From JAEYLA01 sp035561315 (GTDB lineage Bacteria; Bacillota; Clostridia; Christensenellales; CAG-138), in the NCBI GenBank assembly GCA_035561315.1, contig DATMXR010000277.1, positions 1-17,055 on the forward strand: DNA of 17,055 nucleotides, in the 5' to 3' direction. Made by a program: the position numbers and the translations under genes. Each line of letters starts with the position of its first letter. The first letter of the stretch is position 1. Shown piece by piece: positions 1-7,313 of the stretch. The notes under the pieces were generated by a model that was not told where the DNA came from, did not search any database, and saw nothing but the letters and a program-made list of their open reading frames with translations.

Positions 1-1776
1 TAGCTGGAACGTGCGCTCAGCACTTCGGTAATCCGGCAGATAGAGCGAGGAATCCGCCGCCACAACGCCGACAAGCGTGACCTCCGGGAAATCCAGCCCC
101 TTCGCCACCATCTGCGTGCCAATCAATACCTGCGCCTCTCCGCGCGCAAAGGTAGAAAGCAGGGTTTCGTGGGCGTCCTTCGTGCGCGTACTGTCCAGGT
201 CCATGCGCAGCGCCGTAACATTCGGGAAATGCTCGCGCAGCTGCTCCTCCACCTGCTGGGTGCCCACGCCGAAATATTTGATGAAGGGCTGCCCGCAGCT
301 GGGGCACGCGGTGGGGACCGCCTCCGTATGCCCGCAGTAATGGCATTTGACGCATTCCTCCGTGCGGTGGTACGTCATAGAGATATCGCAATCGCTGCAC
401 TGGAACACGTACCCGCAGGCGCGGCAGGAAACGAACGTGGAATACCCCCTGCGGTTGATGAACAGTATCGCCTGCTTTTTCGCCCGCAGGCACTCGTTGA
501 GGGCGTTATACAGCGCCCCGCTGAATATGCCGGTGTTGCCGCGCAAGAATTCCTGCCGCATGTCCACGATCTTGATTTCCGGCATGGGGCGTTTGTGCAC
601 GCGCTCGGTCAGCTCGATAAGCGTATAGACGCCCGTTTTCGCGCGGTAATAGCTTTGTATGGAGGGCGTGGCGCTGCCCAATATGAGCGGCGCTTTCGCC
701 ATGGAGGCGCGCTTTTTTGCGACCTCCACCGCCTGGTAGCGCGGAGAAAGCTCGCTCTGGTAGGTGGGCTCGTGCTCCTCGTCCACAATGAGGAGGCCCA
801 GGTTTTCAAACGGCGCGAACACCGCGCTCCTTGCCCCCACCGCCACCTGCACCATCCCTAAGCGGATGCGCCGCCATTCGTCAAAGCGCTCGCCCGCGGA
901 GAGCCTGCTGTGCATCACCGCCACATTGTCCCCGAACCGGGCGCGGAACAGCCCCATGGTCTGCGGGGTGAGCGCAATCTCCGGCACCAGCAGTATCGCC
1001 TGTTTCCCTCCCGCGATACACCGGCTGATGCAGTGCATGTACACTTCCGTCTTTCCGCTGCCCGTGACGCCGTGCAGCAGATAGACGCCGTTCCCCCTTT
1101 GCATGCCCTCGGTTACGGCTTCCACGGCCCTGTTCTGTTCGGCGGTCAGCGCCACGGGAACGGACTCGCGGCTTTGTAGATTTGGGCGGCGGAACGTCAC
1201 ACAGTTTTCTTCCGCAATCAGCCCTTTTTTGATGAGCGCCGCAACCGCGCCCTCCGCGCCGGGCAGGAATGCCGCGATATCCCTGACGGACATGGGCGCG
1301 CCGGTTTTAGCCAGCAATTCCAGCACCTCGGACTGGCGCGGCGCTTTCTGCGTGCCGTCCTTTTTGAGAAGCGACGCGCGGGCGGCCTCGATGTCCACGC
1401 CATCCGCAAGCTGCACGGTGCGCACCGTCTTTTCCCCGATCCTGCCGCCGCGCAGCTGCGCGGGGATCATAAGGCGCAGCGCGTCCACCAGCACGCAGTG
1501 GTAATTTTGCTGCATCCACCGGGCAAGCTCAAGCTGTTCCCCGGTGAATATGGGGTAAGGCTCGAGTACGCGCAGCACGGGCTTGATGCGCCCTGCCATA
1601 TCCTCTGGCGCTTCCTCCATAAAGCCCAGCACGAACCCCTCTATGGGTTTGTTGCCGCGGCCAAACGGCACAAGCACATGCTGTCCGGGCTTTAAAACCA
1701 TATCCCCGGGCACGGCGTACGTAAAAAGGCGGTCCACCTCCGAATGCGCGATATCCACGATAACCTGCGCATACAT
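1..1776 (-). CDS. priA: Primosomal protein N' (PriA helicase), C-terminus cut by window edge
   Basis: PriA is the superfamily 2 3'-5' DNA helicase that recognises stalled forks and reloads the replisome. Reading leftward from the ATG at 1776 the frame stays open for 592 codons to the window edge; the family is usually about 730-830 residues, so the C-terminal part (including the last helicase motif) lies outside. Visible parts: N-terminal 3'-DNA-end-binding domain beginning MYAQVIVDIAHSEVD; Walker A GVTGSGKT at residues 236-243; DEEH at 332-335; and the zinc-binding insert with cysteine pairs 451/454, 460/463, 478/481 and 491/494, which have the standard spacing. There is one extra cysteine at 475. 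The start is fixed by GGAGGTG five bases upstream. It is the last visible gene of the yicC operon, 74 bases after coaBC. Confidence 0.97.
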   Translation of the reverse strand, partial: MYAQVIVDIAHSEVDRLFTYAVPGDMVLKPGQHVLVPFGRGNKPIEGFVLGFMEEAPEDMAGRIKPVLRVLEPYPIFTGEQLELARWMQQNYHCVLVDALRLMIPAQLRGGRIGEKTVRTVQLADGVDIEAARASLLKKDGTQKAPRQSEVLELLAKTGAPMSVRDIAAFLPGAEGAVAALIKKGLIAEENCVTFRRPNLQSRESVPVALTAEQNRAVEAVTEGMQRGNGVYLLHGVTGSGKTEVYMHCISRCIAGGKQAILLVPEIALTPQTMGLFRARFGDNVAVMHSRLSAGERFDEWRRIRLGMVQVAVGARSAVFAPFENLGLLIVDEEHEPTYQSELSPRYQAVEVAKKRASMAKAPLILGSATPSIQSYYRAKTGVYTLIELTERVHKRPMPEIKIVDMRQEFLRGNTGIFSGALYNALNECLRAKKQAILFINRRGYSTFVSCRACGYVFQCSDCDISMTYHRTEECVKCHYCGHTEAVPTACPSCGQPFIKYFGVGTQQVEEQLREHFPNVTALRMDLDSTRTKDAHETLLSTFARGEAQVLIGTQMVAKGLDFPEVTLVGVVAADSSLYLPDYRSAERTFQL

Positions 1777-1850
1777 GTGACCACCTCCAAACCGCAAAAG
1801 AGGCTCCGCATCCGGGACCCCCTGTTCCCTGTCCTTATAAAACCGATACG

Positions 1851-3056
1851 TTAACCTTCCCGACCTGCCAGCGCGTCATGCAAAGTGTCCAGCAGCCAAT
1901 CCGCCAGCGCGGATTTTTGCATGAGCCCGCTTTCCTGTTTCCTGCCGTCCGCGGAATAAAGCGTTACGGCATTGGTATCCACCGAAAACCCCGCGTCGGC
2001 CTTGCCGACGTCGTTCGCGGCGATAAAATCGAGTTTCTTCCTTAAAAGCTTGTCCTTTGCGTTGCGCTCCAGGTCCCGCGTTTCCGCGGCAAAGCCCATG
2101 ACGACCTGACGCGTCTTCTTTTCGCTGATACGCATAAGAATATCGGTTGTGGGCGCAAGCGAAAGCGCCAGCCCCTCGCCGCGCTTCTTGATCTTATGCT
2201 CGGAAACCTCGGGAACGGTAAAGTCCGCCGGAGCCGCCGCCATAATAAGCGCGTCGCATTGGGGGAACGCTTCCTCCACCGCTTCTAAAAGCTGCGCGCT
2301 GGAAATGATATCCACGCGGTCGACGTTTGCGGGCGTGGGCAAAGAAACGGGCCCCGCGATCAGCGTGACGCGCGCCCCGCGCCTTGCCGCCGCTTCCGCT
2401 ATGGCAAAGCCCATTTTGCCGCTGCTGCGGTTGGACAAAAAGCGCACGGGGTCGACCGCCTCCCGCGTAGGCCCGGCGGTCACGAGGATGCGTTTGCCCG
2501 CAAGGTCGTTCTTTTTTTGCAGCGCGGCAAGCACCGCGTCGACGATTTCCGTAACCGGCGCAAGCTTGCCGCGGCCTACGTCCCCGCAGGCCAACAAGCC
2601 TTCCGCGGGCTCTATAAACGCGCAGCCGCGCTCCCGCAAAGCTTCCATGTTCTTCACGGTGGCCGGGTGCAGCAGCATGCCGGTGTTCATGGCGGGCGCA
2701 ATGAGCACGGGGGCGGCGGTCGCAAGATACGTGGTCAAAAGAAGATCGTCCGCAATTCCGTTTGCCGCCTTGCCGATAAAGTTCGCCGTCGCGGGCGCGA
2801 CCAAAAAAACGTCCGCAAGCTTCGCAAGCGCGATATGCTCCACCTCGTAGGGCGCTTCCCGCGTGAACTGGTCCGTATACACGGGCGCGCGGGACAGCGT
2901 TTCGAGCGTGAGCGGCGTGATAAAGTGTGCGCCGCCCTCCGTGAGGATGACGCGCACGTCGATCTCTTTTTTTGTGAGCATGCTCACGATTTCCGCGGCC
3001 TTGTACGCCGCGATGGAGCCGGTGACCCCCAGCACCACGGCGGGTTTTTTGTTCAT
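1851..3056 (-). CDS. coaBC: Bifunctional phosphopantothenoylcysteine decarboxylase / phosphopantothenate-cysteine ligase
   Basis: CoaBC (Dfp) carries out two consecutive cytosolic steps of coenzyme A synthesis: the CoaB half joins 4'-phosphopantothenate to cysteine (CTP-dependent in bacteria) and the FMN-dependent CoaC half decarboxylates the product. The 401 residues are full length. The CoaC half (about 1-180) shows GVTGSIAAYKA, the catalytic histidine at 74, PAMN at 121-124 and the cysteine at 157 in GLLACGDVGRGK. The CoaB half (about 190-401) shows VTAGPTREAVDPVRFLSNRSSG, AAAPADF and the KIKK lysine motif at 288-291. Its ATG overlaps the rpoZ stop codon (ATGA), and no good ribosome binding site is visible before it, so translation is probably coupled to rpoZ. 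Confidence 0.98.
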   Translation of the reverse strand: MNKKPAVVLGVTGSIAAYKAAEIVSMLTKKEIDVRVILTEGGAHFITPLTLETLSRAPVYTDQFTREAPYEVEHIALAKLADVFLVAPATANFIGKAANGIADDLLLTTYLATAAPVLIAPAMNTGMLLHPATVKNMEALRERGCAFIEPAEGLLACGDVGRGKLAPVTEIVDAVLAALQKKNDLAGKRILVTAGPTREAVDPVRFLSNRSSGKMGFAIAEAAARRGARVTLIAGPVSLPTPANVDRVDIISSAQLLEAVEEAFPQCDALIMAAAPADFTVPEVSEHKIKKRGEGLALSLAPTTDILMRISEKKTRQVVMGFAAETRDLERNAKDKLLRKKLDFIAANDVGKADAGFSVDTNAVTLYSADGRKQESGLMQKSALADWLLDTLHDALAGREG

Positions 3057-3259
3057 TGCCGGAGCGTGTATTCTTCCGGATACTCTATGGTGATACGGTC
3101 GTTGTACAGATCCTCCACCGCGGCGGTCACCGGGTTTTTGTCGCCCAGCTTTTCAGGATCGTTCAGGAGCTGGCGCGCGCGGCGCGCGACCGACATCACC
3201 AGCATATAGCGGCAGCCGACCTTTTCCACGAGTTCATTGACACCGGGTTTGTTCATCAT
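3053..3259 (-). CDS. rpoZ: DNA-directed RNA polymerase omega subunit
   Basis: Small omega subunit that helps assemble and stabilise beta' in RNA polymerase. The 68-residue product matches the short Firmicutes form: KPGVNELVEKVGCRYMLVMSVARRARQL followed by NPVTAAVEDLYNDRITIEY, the usual second conserved block. Two ATG codons stand in tandem (3257-3259 and 3254-3256). The first overlaps the gmk TGA; either could initiate, giving 68 or 67 residues. The 3' end overlaps coaBC by 4 bases. Position between gmk and coaBC is the conserved Firmicutes order and supports the call despite the small size. Confidence 0.95.
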   Translation of the reverse strand: MMNKPGVNELVEKVGCRYMLVMSVARRARQLLNDPEKLGDKNPVTAAVEDLYNDRITIEYPEEYTLRQ

Positions 3260-3885
3260 ACAGGGTCACATCCTTCCAATAGCAAACTGATCAGGTCCTC
3301 ACTGCGGGAAACGCGGCTCTTTTCCGCGTGTATGATGGCCTCGAGCCCGACAGCGGACTGCTCCACCGTGGAGTTGATCACAACATAATCATAATAGGTG
3401 ATGCACTGCATCTCCGAGTAGGCGACGTCGGTCCTGCGTTCGATGGACTCCTCGTTTTCCGTGCCCCGGCTAATAAGCCTCCGCTTTAATTCTTCCATGG
3501 AGGGCGGGGCTAAAAACACCAGCACCGCGTCCGGGCAAACTTCTTTGACCCGCAGGCCCCCCTGTACGTCGATCTCCAGTATGACGTCGCGCCCCAGTTT
3601 CAGCTGCTCCTGTACGTATTTCTTGGGCGTGCCGTAGCAATGGGTGCCGAATACGCGCGTATACTCCAAAAACTCGCCGTCGCGCGCCATGCGCGAAAAT
3701 TCCTCTTTGGACCTGTAAAAATAGTCCCTGCCTTCCGTCTCCCCCTCCCGCCTGGGGCGGGTGGTGACCGATATCGAAAGCGTCATGTCCGGGTTGCTCT
3801 CCAAAAGCTTTCGGCACACAGTGCCTTTCCCCACGCCCGACGGCCCCGAAAGGACCACGAGCAACCCCTGACGTCCATCCTGCAT
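3256..3885 (-). CDS. gmk: Guanylate kinase
   Basis: Phosphorylates GMP to GDP with ATP, an essential step of guanine nucleotide supply and salvage in the cytosol. The 209-residue protein has the family's normal length. Near the N-terminus the P-loop GPSGVGKGT lies at residues 14-22, followed by the GMP-binding segment SVTTRPRREGETEGRDYFY and the DVILEIDVQGG block. The C-terminal YDYVVINSTVEQ region is also typical. The ATG at 3885 has AGGAGG about ten bases upstream. The gene is 39 bases downstream of remA and shares a 4-base overlap with rpoZ. Confidence 0.98.
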   Translation of the reverse strand: MQDGRQGLLVVLSGPSGVGKGTVCRKLLESNPDMTLSISVTTRPRREGETEGRDYFYRSKEEFSRMARDGEFLEYTRVFGTHCYGTPKKYVQEQLKLGRDVILEIDVQGGLRVKEVCPDAVLVFLAPPSMEELKRRLISRGTENEESIERRTDVAYSEMQCITYYDYVVINSTVEQSAVGLEAIIHAEKSRVSRSEDLISLLLEGCDPV

Positions 3886-3924
3886 AGTGCGTTATCCTCC
3901 TAAAGCCGCGCAACCGGGCGGCGT

Positions 3925-4188
3925 CTATTCCCCAATATCCGCGGTATCCCTGGCGTCCAGCCTGTGCGCCACGGTTTCGGGCTGCACGGCGGAAAGCACG
4001 ACATGGCCGCTGTCCATCATGATGACGGCGCGGGTACGCCGCCCGTAGGTCGCGTCGATCAGGCGGCCCCGCTCGCGCGCCTCCTGCACGATGCGCTTGA
4101 TGGGCGCCGAATCCGGGCTGACGATAGCGAGCAGCCGGTTGGCGGAAACGATGTTGCCAAAACCAATGTTAATCAGCTTGATTGCCAT
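3925..4188 (-). CDS. remA: RemA / DUF370 family DNA-binding regulator
   Basis: In Bacillus subtilis RemA is a DNA-binding protein that activates extracellular-matrix operons. Homologues are near-universal in Firmicutes, usually beside gmk as here, but their role outside Bacillus is less certain. The 87 residues contain the almost invariant core IKLINIGFGNIVSANR, IVSPDSAPIKRIVQEA, LIDATYGRRTRAVI and LSAVQPETVAHRL; only the last ten residues are variable. GGAGG precedes the ATG by six bases. It lies 18 bases after yicC and 39 before gmk, clearly in the same transcription unit. Confidence 0.95.
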   Translation of the reverse strand: MAIKLINIGFGNIVSANRLLAIVSPDSAPIKRIVQEARERGRLIDATYGRRTRAVIMMDSGHVVLSAVQPETVAHRLDARDTADIGE

Positions 4189-4206
4189 GCCTGTCCTCCA
4201 GCGGGA

Positions 4207-5085
4207 TTATTCTATGTTCTGTACCTGTTCGCGGATCTTTTCGATCTCGCCCTTGCCGCTGATGACGGCGTTGGTCAAAAAGGCGTCGTTTGCCTTGGAA
4301 CCTATGGTGTTGAATTCGCGGTTCATTTCCTGCACGATAAAATCGAGCTTTCTGCCGGAAGGCTCATTGGAGGAAAGCGACGAGAGCATCTGCGCCACAT
4401 GGCTTTTGAGCCGGACGATCTCCTCGTCTATGCTTGCGCGGTCCGCAAACAGCGCGACCTCGGTGGCGAGGCGCGCGCGGTCCACCTCGACCGCGCCCAG
4501 AAGCGCCGTGATGCGCTCCTCCAGCTTGAAGCGGTATTCCTCCACCACAAGCGGCGCGCGCTCCTCGATCTCTTTCGCAATGGAGAGTACGGTATCCGCG
4601 CGCTGCAGAAGGTCCTTTTGCAGGCGTTCGCCCTCCACCCGGCGCATGGCCTTCAATTCCCGCACGGCGAGCGAAGTCGCCTCCCGGGCAAGATCGGCCA
4701 CGGCTTCCCTGTCTTCCTCGGCTTCCAATATATTGGTCACGTCGGGCAGGCGCAGGGCGCCCGTCAGCGTCAAATCGTCCGCAAGCCCCAGATGCTCCGC
4801 CGCCCGGCGGGAAGCGGTGAGGTAGACCGAGAGCAGCGCCTCATCCACCGTAACCGTGCGGGCGTCCGAACGCTGGTTGCTATAGCTGACATAAATGTCC
4901 ACATGCCCGCGGCTGAGCGAAGCGGAAAGCTCGGCCCGGAACACGTCCTCCAAAAACCCAAGATGCCGGGGAAGGCGCATGCCGATATCCAGATAACGAT
5001 GGTTGACGGATTTTAGTTCCACCGTCATCTCCCGCCCGTCGCGGGCAGCCTTGCCGCGCCCGTAGCCTGTCATGCTGCTGATCAA
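4207..5085 (-). CDS. yicC: YicC/YloC-family endoribonuclease, TTG start
   Basis: YicC-family proteins are endoribonucleases implicated in small-RNA and mRNA turnover. The 292-residue protein shows the N-terminal signature SMTGYGRGKA, an internal charged helical region, and the C-terminal DUF1732 block with EEIVRLKSH and SGRKLDFIVQEMNRE followed by NTIGSKAND. The start is TTG at 5083-5085: a GGGGG Shine-Dalgarno lies seven bases before it, whereas the next ATG (5071-5073) is 19 bases away, and MISSMTGYG matches the usual beginning of the family. First gene of the operon, preceded by a strong promoter about 30 bases upstream. Confidence 0.95.
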   Translation of the reverse strand: MISSMTGYGRGKAARDGREMTVELKSVNHRYLDIGMRLPRHLGFLEDVFRAELSASLSRGHVDIYVSYSNQRSDARTVTVDEALLSVYLTASRRAAEHLGLADDLTLTGALRLPDVTNILEAEEDREAVADLAREATSLAVRELKAMRRVEGERLQKDLLQRADTVLSIAKEIEERAPLVVEEYRFKLEERITALLGAVEVDRARLATEVALFADRASIDEEIVRLKSHVAQMLSSLSSNEPSGRKLDFIVQEMNREFNTIGSKANDAFLTNAVISGKGEIEKIREQVQNIE

Positions 5086-5115
5086 GCGTTATCCCCCTTT
5101 TTGCATACTGAAATT

Positions 5116-5145
5116 ATTATAGCACAGGAAAAAGCGCTTTGTCGA
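5116..5145 (-). promoter_or_regulatory. Sigma-A-type promoter of the yicC-priA operon
   Basis: On the minus strand a TCGACA -35 (5140-5145) is separated by 18 bases from a perfect TATAAT -10 (5116-5121), which is preceded by TGC (extended -10). Transcription would start near 5109, giving a short leader that contains the GGGGG ribosome binding site of yicC. It is the only clear promoter upstream of the six-gene operon. Confidence 0.85.
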
Positions 5146-5174
5146 AGGTTTCCCCATTGACACAAAAATAACTT

Positions 5175-5194
5175 GGCGCGGATTTGATCCGGCC
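5175..5194 (-). terminator. Probable Rho-independent terminator after ligA
   Basis: Reading leftward after ligA, GGC-CGGAT pairs with ATCCG-GCC (one bulged C) around a CAA loop, followed by AAGTTATTTTTGTG. The stem is modest and the T run is interrupted. It lies about 100 bases after the ligA stop and before the yicC promoter, where a terminator is expected. The plus-strand side is also T-rich (TTGTTTTATTG). Confidence 0.55.
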
Positions 5195-5220
5195 TTGTTT
5201 TATTGTTTGCAGAATGTACC

Positions 5221-5281
5221 ATTGCCGCACCGATTGGACCGTGGGGACGCCCCCTTGGGCGGCCCCTGCGGCATTGTCCAA
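5221..5281 (-). other. GC-rich foldable element between ligA and the yicC operon
   Basis: The stretch just past the ligA stop contains three nested or interleaved inverted repeats: GCCGCA (5224-5229) with TGCGGC (5267-5272); TTGGAC (5234-5239) with GTCCAA (5276-5281); and GGGG..GCCC (5243-5252) with GGGC..CCCC (5257-5266) around a four-base loop. The first two pairs cross each other, so they are either alternative folds or a pseudoknot. No gene is visible here. It may be the 3' end structure of the pcrA-ligA mRNA. Confidence 0.5.
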
Positions 5282-5296
5282 CATGAAATTGGTATG

Positions 5297-7300
5297 TCAA
5301 TAATCTCCTGGCTTGACGCCTGCAAGTTCCAAAAACGCCGTCTCGTCCAGTATGGGAATGTTCAGTTCCCGCGCTTTTGTGAGCTTGCTGCCCGCGTTTT
5401 CCCCGGCCAGCACATAATCCGTTTTTTTGCTCACGCTGCCCGCCGCCTTGCCGCCCAGGCGCTCGATGAGCTGCTCCGCCTCGCGCCGCCCCATGGCGGG
5501 GAGCGTGCCCGTCACCACCACCGTCTTCCCGGCGATGGGGCTTTCCTTCTCCTGCTGCTCCTCGGGCGCGGGGGTCACGCCGTGCGAAAGCAAGGCGTCG
5601 ACCTGCGCGGCGATGGAGGAATCCGAAAAGAACGCCACAATGCTGCCTGCAACAATCCCGCCGATATCTGCTACGCACAGCAGTTCTTCTTCCGTCGCGG
5701 CGCGCACGCGCGCGAGCGTGCCGAAATACCGCGCAAGCTCCCGCGCCGTCTTGCTCCCCACGTTGGGGATGCCCAGCGCGTACAAAAACGCGCCCAGCGT
5801 ACAGCGTTTGCTCTTTTCGATGGCGTCAAGAAGGTTCTGCGCCTTCTTTTCCCCAAAGCGCTCCAGCGGCAAAAGCTGTGTTAAAGTCAGCTCATAAAGC
5901 TGCGGGATGGCGGAAAACCCGAACTCGTCCACGAACTGCTCCGCCGTCTTGCCGGAGAACGTCTCGATATCCATGGCGTCCCGGCTGGCGTAATGCTTCA
6001 ATCTGCCCACGATCTGCGGGCGGCAGGAAAGCGAGTTCGTGCAGTAGAGATGCGCGCCGCGCTGCTCCACATGCGCGCCGCAGGCAGGACAGCGGAGCGG
6101 CTTTTCCGCCTGCGCTTTGGGCATATCGTCCGGCACGCTGCCTAAAATTTCAGGTATCACGTCGTTGCTGCGCCGCAGAAACACCGTGGAGCCGATGCCT
6201 ACGCGCTTGCGGCGGATATCGTCGAAGTTGTTGAGCGTGGCGCGCTTGATTGTAGCCCCCGCAAGATCCACGGGCGTCAGGTGCGCAAGCGGCGTCAGCT
6301 TGCCGGTGCGCCCAACCTCCCAGGTGATGTCCTCCACGGTGGTGGTGACCTCTTCCGCCGCGAATTTATACGCGATGGCCCAGCGCGGGAATTTATCCGT
6401 ATGGCCCAGCGCCTCCCGCACGCGGAAGGAACGGACCTTTATGACCATGCCGTCTATCTGGAAATCCAATGTCCCGCGGGTATGCTCCACCTCCCGGATA
6501 TGGGGCAGCAATTCCTCCACCGTATCCGCCATAATGAAATAGGAATCCACGGGCAGACCGTTTTCCACCAAAAAAGCGCGCATCTCCTCCTGTGTGGACA
6601 GCGTCGTCCCATTTAGAAAGCCGATGTTGTAGCACGCGCAGTTCAGCCTCCGCTCGCGCGTGACTTCCGGGTCCAGATTGCGTAAAGCGCCCGCCGCGGC
6701 GTTGCGCGCGTTTTTCAGCGGCTCGTCCAGCGTGCGGTTGAGTTCCTCCAGCACGGAAAGGCGCATGAATCCCTCGCCCTGCGCCTCCATGCGCCCGGAA
6801 AATGGGATATTCTGCGGCACGTCCGAAATGGTTTTCACCTGATCGGGGATGCCCTCCCCCACCACGCCGTTGCCGCGGGTGGCGGCCTGCGCAAGTTTTC
6901 CGTTCTCATAGGTCAGGTTCAGCGTCAGGCCGTCGAACTTATATTCGAGCGCATAGTTGACTTCCGGCAGAGCTTCCCCCGTGCGGGCGGAATACTCCCG
7001 GCAAAGGCGTCTTACGCGGGCGTCCCACTCGAGAAGCTCCGCTTCCGTGCGCACTTTGTCGAGGCTCCAAAGCCTGGCGATATGCCGGTGCGGCAAAAAG
7101 CCGCGGCTTACCGCCCCGCCCACGCGCTGCGTGGGGGAGCCGGGAACAGCGGCGCCCGACTCCGCCTCCAGCGCCACGAGCTCGTCATAGAGCGCGTCGT
7201 ATTCCGAATCGCTGATTTTGGGCGCGTCCTCGTCGTAATACGCCTTCGCGTGCGCGGTCAATTGCGCGGTCAGTTCCTTTTGGCGTTCGCTTGCAGGCAT
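5297..7300 (-). CDS. ligA: NAD-dependent DNA ligase LigA (somewhat divergent)
   Basis: Seals nicks in DNA during replication and repair using NAD. The start is placed at the ATG at 7298-7300 (MPASERQKEL), because AGAGGGGG lies just upstream; a longer reading from 7339 would run into pcrA. This gives 667 residues, the family's normal size. Order of parts: Ia domain (about 1-65), adenylation domain with E119-Y-K121-F-D-G, NARNAAAG at 197-204, DGMVIKV and KFPRWAIAYKF, OB-fold with EVGRTGKLTP, Cys4 zinc finger (404, 407, 420, 426), helix-hairpin-helix repeats, and a C-terminal BRCT domain (about 588-660). Several normally strict motifs vary: TRGNG for TRGDG, WSLDK for LSLDN, RSNDVIP for AGDVIP. 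It follows pcrA by 13 bases, a common Firmicutes pair. Confidence 0.95.
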   Translation of the reverse strand: MPASERQKELTAQLTAHAKAYYDEDAPKISDSEYDALYDELVALEAESGAAVPGSPTQRVGGAVSRGFLPHRHIARLWSLDKVRTEAELLEWDARVRRLCREYSARTGEALPEVNYALEYKFDGLTLNLTYENGKLAQAATRGNGVVGEGIPDQVKTISDVPQNIPFSGRMEAQGEGFMRLSVLEELNRTLDEPLKNARNAAAGALRNLDPEVTRERRLNCACYNIGFLNGTTLSTQEEMRAFLVENGLPVDSYFIMADTVEELLPHIREVEHTRGTLDFQIDGMVIKVRSFRVREALGHTDKFPRWAIAYKFAAEEVTTTVEDITWEVGRTGKLTPLAHLTPVDLAGATIKRATLNNFDDIRRKRVGIGSTVFLRRSNDVIPEILGSVPDDMPKAQAEKPLRCPACGAHVEQRGAHLYCTNSLSCRPQIVGRLKHYASRDAMDIETFSGKTAEQFVDEFGFSAIPQLYELTLTQLLPLERFGEKKAQNLLDAIEKSKRCTLGAFLYALGIPNVGSKTARELARYFGTLARVRAATEEELLCVADIGGIVAGSIVAFFSDSSIAAQVDALLSHGVTPAPEEQQEKESPIAGKTVVVTGTLPAMGRREAEQLIERLGGKAAGSVSKKTDYVLAGENAGSKLTKARELNIPILDETAFLELAGVKPGDY

Positions 7301-7313
7301 AGCTTCCCCCTCT

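Noticed and set aside
169..861. Long plus-strand open frame opposite priA, and similar long frames opposite guaD, ligA and pcrA (for example 10216-11778)
   Set aside because: GC-rich shadow frames of well-supported minus-strand genes; their translations are rich in arginine, histidine and alanine with no domain signature and no ribosome binding site.
1777..1850. Promoter or hairpin in the 74-base gap between coaBC and priA
   Set aside because: Only a weak AT patch (TTTTATAAGG) and short imperfect pairings are present; nothing beyond the priA ribosome binding site can be supported.
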